This document shows positions 55,001 to 62,560 of a DNA stretch of 64,000 bases, piece after piece; the first letter of the stretch is position 1, and each line of letters starts with the position of its first letter. The translations under genes and the position numbers were made by a program. Under the pieces are notes generated by a model. It worked only from the letters and a program-made list of their open reading frames with translations, was not told where the DNA came from and did no database searches. Source of the DNA: Microbacteriaceae bacterium (lineage in GTDB: Bacteria > Actinomycetota > Actinomycetes > Actinomycetales > Microbacteriaceae); the NCBI GenBank assembly GCA_947452675.1, contig CANGDL010000005.1, positions 1-64,000 of the forward strand, read 5' to 3'.

Positions 55001-55789
55001 TACAAGGTCTTCGTATGCGGTCAAGAACTCGGCAAAGTTCAGGCGCTGAGCGCGCTTGATGTTGGGTACTAGCAATGCGCGGGTGCCGTCCGGCTTCGGG
55101 ATGTCGATCGCAAGGCCAAAGTTCACATTCGCCGGGGTTACTGCGGATGGCTTGCCATCAATTTCGGTGTAATAGACGTTCTGGCTTGGGAACTCTTTCA
55201 GAGCGCGAACCAATGCGAAACCGAGGATGTGAGTGAATGACACCTTGCCACCGCGGGTGCGAGAAAGGTGACTGTTGATCACAATTCGGTTGTCGATCAA
55301 GAGTTTTGCCGGGATAGTGCGAACCGAGGTGGCGGTAGGGACCTTGATTGAGGCATCCATGTTAGAGGCAAGTGCCTTGGACATGCCCTTGAGTACGGTT
55401 ACCTGGTCCTCGACAGAGTCTGCTTCATCCACATCGATGGTTGCAATGGACTCCGTGACCGGAGCCTGGGCAGGAATTGGCTGCGCTTTAGGTTCGATTC
55501 GAGTGGTCTTAGCAACCAAGGGTGCAGCACTTGACTGTGCTGCTGGAGAGGCCGCAGGTGAAGAAGTCACCGTTTCGGCTGCGACAGCCTGGGCAGGAGC
55601 TGAGGCGGGTTTTGCGACGGGGGTTGAACTCTGGTTGTGGTGAAGCTTCTCGAGGATAGGCCACCATTCCTTATCGACAGAGTCAGGGTTTACTTTGTAC
55701 TGTTCGTACATTTCTTCCACTAGCCAGTCATTGGCACCAAAATCGTTGTCGCCGTTCGAATTCTCGCCGTTGATAGACAGAGAAACCAC
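52052..55789 (-). CDS. kgd: Multifunctional 2-oxoglutarate decarboxylase/dehydrogenase (E2-E1 fusion)
   Basis: TCA cycle enzyme of actinobacteria that fuses an E2-like succinyltransferase to the thiamin-dependent E1. The 1245 residues have the E1 N-terminal segment ([20 protein letters not shown]), a Pro/Ala linker (about 50-115), an E2 catalytic domain (about 130-370, with [10 protein letters not shown] at its His), and the E1 domain ([57 protein letters not shown]). No lipoyl domain is present, as expected. Start is GTG at 55789 with AATCAT six bases upstream. Uses TPP, which the transporter near 4-6.7 kb would help to supply. Confidence 0.96.
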   Translation of the reverse strand: [1245 protein letters not shown]

Positions 55790-55896
55790 CTCTTTATGAT
55801 TGCTGTTCGATTTGCCTCTTAAGCCTACCTTCTCACTGGTTATGCTTAGAACAAGATGGAAAACTCAGACCATAGCGTTTCGGGCGGAGGGGCTCG

Positions 55897-57192
55897 ATGA
55901 ATGACTGGCTAATGCTGGCGCTCGGCCTACTTTTGACACTCGGCACAGGCATTTTTGTTGCCAGCGAGTTCTCGATGCTGAATCTTGAGCGAAGCGATCT
56001 GGAAGCGCGTGCAGAACGCGGTGAAAAAGGTCTTTCAAGTAGCATCCGCGCGCTAAAACGCACAGCAACCCACCTTTCCGGCGCTCAACTGGGCATCACC
56101 CTTACGACCATGCTCACCGGCTTCCTTGCCGAACCAGCGCTTTCGCATCTTTTGAGCCCGGGAATGCCTGCAGTATTCGCGCTCGTTCTGACAATGTTCA
56201 TCGCAACGCTTTTTTCCACTTTGTTCGGTGAATTAGTTCCTAAGAAATTGGCGCTAACCGTTCCGCTGGAAGTAAACCGATTTGTCGTTAACTTTCAGCT
56301 GGCTTTTACCTGGGTTTTTTCATGGATGATCTTCATACTCAATGCTGCTGGCAACGGCATTGTGCGTTCGATGGGGATTGAACCAAAGGAAGAACTCAGT
56401 TCCGCACGCACCGCCGAAGAGCTGAGCTCTTTGGTTCGACGCTCGGCAAGCCTTGGAGCTCTGGACGCTCAGACTGCGACCCTTTTAACGAAGACGCTCG
56501 CAATGAGCCAGCTCGTTGCCGCGGATGTGATGACGCCACGAACCCGAATGGCAAGCCTGCATATTGAGGATTCGGTTGCTGAGGTCATCGAACTTTCAAT
56601 CAAAACCGGCTACTCGCGCTTTCCAATCATCGAAGATTCATCCGACGATGTTGTCGGCGTAGCGCACGTAAAGAAGGCGACGGCCATCCCGCGTGAAAAA
56701 CGCAACGAGGTTCAGGTCACAGCGATTATGGTCGAGGCTCTTCGGGTGCCTGAGACGATGAGGCTCGAAACCCTGATGGTCGAATTGCGCGCAAAGGGGC
56801 TTCAGCTCGCAATTGTGGTCGATGAATATGGGGGAGTTGCTGGTCTAACGACGCTCGAGGATCTTGTCGAAGAACTCGTTGGCGAGTTAGTTGATGAGCA
56901 CGACCGAGCCAAAGCTGGCGTAACCAGAGGTGCAAACTCGTCGGTGCTTTTTCCTGGCATGACGAGGCCAGACGAACTATTGGAAATGGCCATTAAGGTT
57001 CCGGCTGACGGTGCTTATGAAACAGTAGCCGGCTTTCTCATGAGCGCACTCGGTCGAATTCCCGGCGTTGGCGACACCGTAGAGATTGAAGATGGGGTCT
57101 TGCGTGTCGAACGCATGGATGGTCGCAGAGTCGACAGGGTACGTTTCAGCCCAACCGTTCAAGTTGAAACCGAGGTGACAAAGAATGACTAA
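55897..57192 (+). CDS. CNNM/CorC-type membrane protein with CBS pair (first of two)
   Basis: A 431-residue HlyC/CorC family protein: DUF21 transmembrane domain (about 1-190, with ASEFSMLNLERS and AQLGITLTTMLTGFLAEPAL), a CBS pair (about 205-330, DVMTPRTRMASLHIED, VVDEYGGVAGLTTLEDLVEELVGEL) and a C-terminal CorC_HlyC domain (LGRIPGVGDTVEIEDGVLRVERMDGRRVDRV). Such proteins take part in Mg or cobalt efflux or regulation. GGAGG lies before the ATG. It overlaps the next gene by 8 bp. Confidence 0.93.
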   Translation: MNDWLMLALGLLLTLGTGIFVASEFSMLNLERSDLEARAERGEKGLSSSIRALKRTATHLSGAQLGITLTTMLTGFLAEPALSHLLSPGMPAVFALVLTMFIATLFSTLFGELVPKKLALTVPLEVNRFVVNFQLAFTWVFSWMIFILNAAGNGIVRSMGIEPKEELSSARTAEELSSLVRRSASLGALDAQTATLLTKTLAMSQLVAADVMTPRTRMASLHIEDSVAEVIELSIKTGYSRFPIIEDSSDDVVGVAHVKKATAIPREKRNEVQVTAIMVEALRVPETMRLETLMVELRAKGLQLAIVVDEYGGVAGLTTLEDLVEELVGELVDEHDRAKAGVTRGANSSVLFPGMTRPDELLEMAIKVPADGAYETVAGFLMSALGRIPGVGDTVEIEDGVLRVERMDGRRVDRVRFSPTVQVETEVTKND

Positions 57193-58225
57193 TCCCTGGG
57201 TTGGAATCGGCTGGTTCTTTGTCTTGTTGCTTGGTAATGCGTTCTTTGTTGCTGCCGAATTCGCGGTAATCACCGCTCGCAGAGCTCAAATTGAACCGCG
57301 CGCAGAAGCCGGAAGTCGTCCGGCGCGAATCACAATCAAGGCAATGGAGAAGGTTTCTCTGATGCTTGCCACAACTCAGCTCGGAGTGACAATTTGTTCA
57401 CTACTCATCCTGATAATTGCTGAACCAAGCGTGCATGCGTTGCTTGAACCTGGTCTATTGGCCCTCGGTTTACCCGAGGGTGCCGTTGCCGGTGTTGCAT
57501 TCGCAATCACTTTGGTTCTGGTTTCGTTCATGCACGTCGTAATCGGGGAAGTGGTGCCAAAGAACATCTCCTTCTCCGTGCCTGAGAGGGCAGCACTCAT
57601 CCTGGTTCCGGTTCTTTACGCGTTGGCGCAGGTGGTTCGACCAATCGTGGTTACGTTGAACTCGGCCGCAAATGGCATCCTGAGACTTTTCGGCTTCAAG
57701 CCCAAGGATGAAGCCAACAGCGCGTTCACCCTCGATCAAGTCGAAGACATTGTTGAACACTCAACCCGCGAGGGAGTCCTCAGCGACACTTCGGGAGCAC
57801 TTAGCAACACCTTTGAATTCACTGAAAAGAAGGTTAGAGATGTGGCCGTTTCAATTGACAAGGTTGTTTCGTTCGACGAGTCGGTAACGCCTCGCGAAAT
57901 CGAGCAAGCCGTTGCCAAGTATGGCTTTTCTCGCTATCCGCTGACTGGGGGAGACGCTGAGATTGTCGGATATTTGCACCTCAAGGACGTTATAGATCTC
58001 GACGCCGATGAGGTGGATGACGCATTCCCGTCAAAGCGAGTGCGAAACATGATTTCTCTCTCGGCCAACATGGAACTTGAAGACGCGCTAGCCAGTATGC
58101 GAAGGGTTAATTCGCACATGGCAAAGGTCATCGATCGCGGCGGAAAACTCCGAGGTGTTCTATTCCTAGAAGACATCCTTGAAGAGCTTATCGGTGAGGT
58201 TCAAGACGCTACTCGTCGCGATTAA
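57185..58225 (+). CDS. CNNM/CorC-type membrane protein with CBS pair (second of two)
   Basis: A 346-residue paralogue with DUF21 (AAEFAVITARRAQIEPRAEAGSRPAR, ATTQLGVTICSLL) and a CBS pair ending VIDRGGKLRGVLFLEDILEELIGEV; the C-terminal CorC_HlyC domain of its partner is missing. It overlaps the first gene by 8 bp. The tandem, unequal pair is common in actinobacteria and suggests a heteromeric channel or sensor. The stop overlaps the convergent old-yellow-enzyme gene by 4 bp. Confidence 0.93.
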   Translation: MTNPWVGIGWFFVLLLGNAFFVAAEFAVITARRAQIEPRAEAGSRPARITIKAMEKVSLMLATTQLGVTICSLLILIIAEPSVHALLEPGLLALGLPEGAVAGVAFAITLVLVSFMHVVIGEVVPKNISFSVPERAALILVPVLYALAQVVRPIVVTLNSAANGILRLFGFKPKDEANSAFTLDQVEDIVEHSTREGVLSDTSGALSNTFEFTEKKVRDVAVSIDKVVSFDESVTPREIEQAVAKYGFSRYPLTGGDAEIVGYLHLKDVIDLDADEVDDAFPSKRVRNMISLSANMELEDALASMRRVNSHMAKVIDRGGKLRGVLFLEDILEELIGEVQDATRRD

Positions 58226-59292
58226 AACTTGCCCCGAGAGTATTGCTTAGGCCAGTAGCCGACGTCAACCCCTAACTCGTGCGCCGACCTAAGTGGCCAC
58301 ATTGGATCGCGCAATTCAGCCCGCCCAAGCATGATCACTTCGACATTTCCACGTTGCAAAATTTCCTCGGCTTGGGCGCCGGTCGTGATCTGACCAACTA
58401 CGGCAACCGGTTCGTCTACCCGCTCAGCAACATATTCTGCGATCGGAACCTGATAGCCCGGTCCAACCGGAATGCTGACTCCGGTTACGAGTCCACCCGT
58501 TGAGATATCAAACAGGTCGGCGCCGGCCTCGGCGCACCATTTCGCAACGGTTGCCGTCTGGTCTTCATCCCAGCCTCCCTCAACATAGTCGGTAGCCGAG
58601 AAGCGAATCAAAATTGGCATGCCTTCGCCAACTTCGGCACGAATCCCTTCAACGATTTCTATCAGGAGCCGTGCGCGATTTTCGAGCGTGCCGCCATAGA
58701 TATCGGTTCGAGTGTTCGTGAGTGGTGATAAGAATTGGTGGATCAAATAGCCGTGTGCCGCGTGAATTTCGACAACATCGAAACCTGCATCTTGAGCACG
58801 GCGAGCGGCATTGATGAAGTCATTTACAACATCTGAAACTTCAGAAGTTTCAAGTTTTCTAGGGGCCACATAGCCCGTAAATGCCTCCTCAGTTGAGGAA
58901 ACCGACTGCCAACCTCCGTCGGTCATCGGCACGCTGCCATGTCCAGACCATTCGCGATAGGTTGAGGCCTTGCGGCCGGCGTGAGCGAGTTGCACACCTA
59001 CTGCCGCACCCTGACCGTGCATGAAGTCAATGATGTAAGCCCAGCCATCGGCTTGTTCGTCGTTCCAGATTCCGGTGTCCCAAGGTGAGATGCGACCCTC
59101 TGGGGAGACCGCCGTTGCCTCAACAATTACCAAGCCGGCGCCTCCGGCAGCTCGCGAACCGTAGTGCACCAGGTGCCATTCGGTTGGCACGCCATCGCGC
59201 TCTTCCGCAGAATATTGGCACATTGGGGCAACCCACGCGCGGTTGCGAACAGTCAAATCACGGATTGAAATTGCTTCGAATAGCTTGGTCAT
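58222..59292 (-). CDS. Old yellow enzyme-like NADH:flavin oxidoreductase (YqjM type)
   Basis: FMN-dependent ene-reductase that reduces activated C=C bonds. The 356 residues show WVAPMCQYSAEERDG, QLAHAGRKAS, the substrate-binding EIHAAHGYLIHQFLSPLTN and MLGRAELRDPMW. The ATG at 59292 is used; the upstream open frame (to 59505) is noise over the divergent nnrD gene. TAGAGT is seven bases before it. Physiological substrate unknown. Confidence 0.92.
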   Translation of the reverse strand: MTKLFEAISIRDLTVRNRAWVAPMCQYSAEERDGVPTEWHLVHYGSRAAGGAGLVIVEATAVSPEGRISPWDTGIWNDEQADGWAYIIDFMHGQGAAVGVQLAHAGRKASTYREWSGHGSVPMTDGGWQSVSSTEEAFTGYVAPRKLETSEVSDVVNDFINAARRAQDAGFDVVEIHAAHGYLIHQFLSPLTNTRTDIYGGTLENRARLLIEIVEGIRAEVGEGMPILIRFSATDYVEGGWDEDQTATVAKWCAEAGADLFDISTGGLVTGVSIPVGPGYQVPIAEYVAERVDEPVAVVGQITTGAQAEEILQRGNVEVIMLGRAELRDPMWPLRSAHELGVDVGYWPKQYSRGKF

Positions 59293-59299
59293 GTTTAGA

Positions 59300-59305
59300 A
59301 CTCTA
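59300..59305 (-). promoter_or_regulatory. -10 box, probable leaderless promoter of the ene-reductase
   Basis: On the minus strand TAGAGT ends seven bases before the ATG at 59292, inside a gap of only 30 bp to the divergent nnrD gene. Confidence 0.45.
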
Positions 59306-59310
59306 TTAGG

Positions 59311-59316
59311 TAGCCT
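59311..59316 (+). promoter_or_regulatory. -10 box, probable leaderless promoter of nnrD
   Basis: TAGCCT ends six bases before the ATG at 59323 and sits next to the divergent box at 59300-59305. Confidence 0.45.
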
Positions 59317-59322
59317 AGGCAC

Positions 59323-60135
59323 ATGGACCTGCTTTCTTCTGTGTTGCGAAGACCGGTCGCTGAGGATGACAAATATTCTCGCGGCGTGGTGGGGTTTGTT
59401 ACCGGTTCGACAGACTTTCCGGGTGCCGCAATCCTTGGTGTGACCGCGGCGATTCGTACAGGCGTAGGAATGGTTCGTTGGGTGGGTCCGGAGTATGTCG
59501 GCCACATGCTTCTCGAGGTGCGCCCGGAAGTGGTTTTACAACCGGGCCGGACACAAGTCTGGGTGGTAGGTTCGGGGGTTTCTGGCGCTCTAGGGAGCGA
59601 ACAAGCCAGCAATATTTCCGCCGCGTTAGCCGAACCTGGTTTCGCGGTTATTGATGCGGGAGCTCTTGAACTCGTCGACTACTCGAGGCTCGCAGTGAAC
59701 GCGGTGCTTACTCCTCATGCCGGAGAGGCCGAGCGGTTATTGAATCGACTGGGTTACAAAATCACTCGCGCCGAGGTGGAGGAGAATCCAATTTCAGCCG
59801 CTAAAGAGATTTCGCGACTCACTGGCCAAACGGTTCTTCTCAAGGGAAACGTCACAACGATTGCAGACAAACTAGGACACGTCCGACAAACACCGCCTGC
59901 GAATCCAGCGTTAGCCACCGCCGGCAGCGGAGATGTGTTAGCTGGAATCCTCGGTGCGCTAATTGCCTCAAACAATGAAAAGTTAGTTTCCGGCCTTTTT
60001 ACTTTGGCTGACATTGCATACGCGGCTGCAGTTTTGCATGCAGAAGCGGGCGCATTAGCCGCCATGGATGGGCCGGTTGCCGCTCTTGACATTGCGGAAG
60101 CAATGCGCACCGTTGTTGGTGATCGCCTTGCATAG
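59323..60135 (+). CDS. nnrD: ADP-dependent NAD(P)H-hydrate dehydratase
   Basis: Repairs damaged NADHX/NADPHX. The 270 residues carry the carbohydrate-kinase-like fold: VGFVTGSTDFPGAAILGV, VLTPHAGEAERLL, and the signature PALATAGSGDVLAGILGALIA with catalytic Asp. The NnrE epimerase domain found fused in many bacteria is absent, so the epimerase must be separate. The next gene starts one base after its stop. Confidence 0.93.
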   Translation: MDLLSSVLRRPVAEDDKYSRGVVGFVTGSTDFPGAAILGVTAAIRTGVGMVRWVGPEYVGHMLLEVRPEVVLQPGRTQVWVVGSGVSGALGSEQASNISAALAEPGFAVIDAGALELVDYSRLAVNAVLTPHAGEAERLLNRLGYKITRAEVEENPISAAKEISRLTGQTVLLKGNVTTIADKLGHVRQTPPANPALATAGSGDVLAGILGALIASNNEKLVSGLFTLADIAYAAAVLHAEAGALAAMDGPVAALDIAEAMRTVVGDRLA

Positions 60136-60136
60136 G

Positions 60137-61321
60137 ATGAGGTTGCCTCTTCTCTGGGTGGCGACCGTTTTGGTCCATGGATGGCTGATTCTTGAGGCGA
60201 ATCTAAACCCCCAAACTGCTCCATTCAATGACGTAAATCTTTATGGAATTTGGGTAGACCAGACACAGCAAGGACATCAAATTCTTGGATTAAGTGCTCC
60301 TTGGGTCTACCCATTCTTAGCTCTCGGGTTCATGAGCTTGGCAAAAATTATCGGTTCCTCAGCGGGGATACTTACCGGCTGGTTGCTTCTTATCTGTTTA
60401 CTGAATCTAATTGGTTTGAGTGCAATCGTTGACTGGGGGCAGGAGGGGAAAAAGGCTTTCCGCGCCGCTAGTTTTTATCTCGCATTTATGGCGTTGCTCG
60501 GACCCGTTGCGATTGGTCGAATTGACTCTGCGGCGACATTTTTTGCACTTCTTGGATTAGTTCAGCTTTATCGAGATCGCCTAAGGCTGGCAATGGCATT
60601 TTTTACTCTAGGTGCATGGATTAAAATTTGGCCGGTAGCTGCGGCCCTGGCGCTCTTCACATCTTTCAATTCCAAGATGAAAATCGTCATTTCTTCAATA
60701 GTCACCGCTTTGGTCGTTTTGGTTGTTGGGTTCGCTTTGGGCGGCAATGAGAATATTCTCTCGTTCGTCACCATGCAGAGCAGTCGAGGGCTTCAGGTCG
60801 AGTCGGTGGCTGCAACTTTTTGGGTTTGGGGCGCCAAAGTGGGGCTTCCGGGTGCTGGCATCTATTTCGACAATCAGCTGGTCACCAATCAAGTGTCTGG
60901 GGCCTTCTCTGGAGAAACGGCATCCCTGCTCGGGATCGTGATGGTCGCAGCGTTGGCCATTACGGCAGCTCTTGCCTATCGGGCTTTCAAGGCTGGGGCC
61001 GACTCAAAGCATTTATTCGCCGTTGTATTTTTGACTGCAACACTTGATTTGATTGTCTTCAACAAAGTTGGTTCACCTCAGTTTGAAGGTTGGTTGGCCG
61101 TTCCGCTCATGGCGGGAGTGCTTCTTGGGTTGAGCCGTTGGCGAATGCCGCTCATACTTGGTGGTCTCATCGCCTTGCTGACAAATCTGCTCTACCCAAT
61201 TTTTTACATGGATTTGATGATGCTTGGTTCACTTGGTGTTTGGATTCTGACCATCAGGAACCTGACTCTAGTTGGACTGCTGGTTTGGGCGAACCTGCGA
61301 CTTAGTAAATTGGCGCGTTAA
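60137..61321 (+). CDS. GT87-like membrane mannosyltransferase (DUF2029)
   Basis: A 394-residue polytopic GT-C protein with about ten spans. LNPQTAPFNDVNLYGIWVD in the first loop and the mid-protein RIDSAATFFALLGLVQLYRDRLRLAMAFFTLGAWIKIWPV recall DUF2029/GT87 polyprenyl-phosphate-mannose transferases. Acceptor unknown. The ATG at 60137 is one base after the nnrD stop; the longer frame to 60068 would overlap nnrD. The stop overlaps metX by 4 bp. Confidence 0.78.
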   Translation: MRLPLLWVATVLVHGWLILEANLNPQTAPFNDVNLYGIWVDQTQQGHQILGLSAPWVYPFLALGFMSLAKIIGSSAGILTGWLLLICLLNLIGLSAIVDWGQEGKKAFRAASFYLAFMALLGPVAIGRIDSAATFFALLGLVQLYRDRLRLAMAFFTLGAWIKIWPVAAALALFTSFNSKMKIVISSIVTALVVLVVGFALGGNENILSFVTMQSSRGLQVESVAATFWVWGAKVGLPGAGIYFDNQLVTNQVSGAFSGETASLLGIVMVAALAITAALAYRAFKAGADSKHLFAVVFLTATLDLIVFNKVGSPQFEGWLAVPLMAGVLLGLSRWRMPLILGGLIALLTNLLYPIFYMDLMMLGSLGVWILTIRNLTLVGLLVWANLRLSKLAR

Positions 61322-62523
61322 GAGTCGAGAAGTTCGGCCAAGAGCGGCCCAACCTGCTCGCGTTCGATCAAGAATCCATCGTGACCATATGGTGATTCGA
61401 TTGTCTGCAAACCGCCACCAATCATGGCGCCTCCGATGTGGTCAGCTATTCTTTTTTGATCACCAATCGGGAAATAGCGGTCACTATCTATGCCTGCAAC
61501 TAGGCTTGTCGCTTTTACGGTCGCAAGGGCGGCTTCAACCGAACCGCGTCCTCGGCCCACGTCATGAGAATTCATCGCCTCGTTTAACGTGATGTAACTA
61601 TTTGCATCAAAGCGACGAGTAAATTTATTGCCGTGGAAGTCTAGATAGCTCTCAACAGCAAAGCGTCCCCCGTGACCGAGTGGGCTGACCTGTGACTGCC
61701 AGGTGCGTTCAAAGCGATCATTCAGTTCACTATTGGTTCGATAATTCAACAACGCCATGCGACGAGCCAGAGCCAAACCGCGGTGAGGTCCGAAGCCAGG
61801 CTTGGCGTCATAATAGTTTCCATCAGCGAAGGCAGGGTCGGTCATGATGGCTTCAACCTGAATCGAATTGGTCGCGATTTGGTCTGCACTTGTGATTGCT
61901 GGCGCTGCGATCACCGCAACTCGCTTCACAGCGTCCGGGTACATGATTGCCCATTCCAGGGACTGCATTGCTCCCATAGACCCGCCGATCACCGCATACC
62001 AGGTATTTATGCCTATGACTTTCGAAAGCTCGTGCTGGGCGTTTACCTGATCACGGATGGTGAGGTAAGGAAACTGCGCCCCATATTCTCGGCCATTTTT
62101 GTCAAGCGAACTTGGGCCGGTTGAACCCTGGCAACTTCCAAGTGTGTTCGGTGCGACGACAAAATATTTATCCGTGTCTATGGCTAAACCGGGGCCAATT
62201 ATGTCACTCCACCAGCCCTCGGTCGGGTGTGCCTTGCTTGCCACACCAGTCGCGTGCGAATCACCGGTGAGCGCGTGAAGCACCAAGACGGCATTGGAGT
62301 GCTCGTGGTTTAGTTGCCCCCAAGTTTCAAATGCCATTCGAGCATTGGTTAGGGTTCGGCCACTCTCGAGTTTGAGGTTAGCAATTGGTGCGAATTGGCG
62401 ATCACCAGCTGGGTCTCCGTCTCGCCAAGCGCCAGTTGCGGGTGGTCGCCCAATTAACTGACGACTCAGTTCTTCGGTCACGAATGACGAAGGAACTGTA
62501 TCTTCGGGGGTTTGGAATTCCAT
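61318..62523 (-). CDS. metX: Homoserine O-acetyltransferase
   Basis: Alpha/beta hydrolase that acylates homoserine for methionine synthesis. The 401 residues include FETWGQLN, VLVLHALTGDSHATG, the nucleophile Ser in IGGSMGAMQSLEWA, and the C-terminal DSDRYFPIGDQKRIA and PYGHDGFLIE with catalytic Asp and His. It lies 37 bp after metY, forming the usual metY-metX pair that feeds sulfide into homocysteine. Confidence 0.95.
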   Translation of the reverse strand: MEFQTPEDTVPSSFVTEELSRQLIGRPPATGAWRDGDPAGDRQFAPIANLKLESGRTLTNARMAFETWGQLNHEHSNAVLVLHALTGDSHATGVASKAHPTEGWWSDIIGPGLAIDTDKYFVVAPNTLGSCQGSTGPSSLDKNGREYGAQFPYLTIRDQVNAQHELSKVIGINTWYAVIGGSMGAMQSLEWAIMYPDAVKRVAVIAAPAITSADQIATNSIQVEAIMTDPAFADGNYYDAKPGFGPHRGLALARRMALLNYRTNSELNDRFERTWQSQVSPLGHGGRFAVESYLDFHGNKFTRRFDANSYITLNEAMNSHDVGRGRGSVEAALATVKATSLVAGIDSDRYFPIGDQKRIADHIGGAMIGGGLQTIESPYGHDGFLIEREQVGPLLAELLDS

Positions 62524-62560
62524 GGTGACTTAAGCCTATCGGCGCGCGCCACTGTTTTTC

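Noticed and set aside
59293-59505. 71-residue N-terminal extension of the ene-reductase
   Set aside because: It runs across the divergent nnrD coding region, has no family similarity, and homologues begin at the ATG at 59292.
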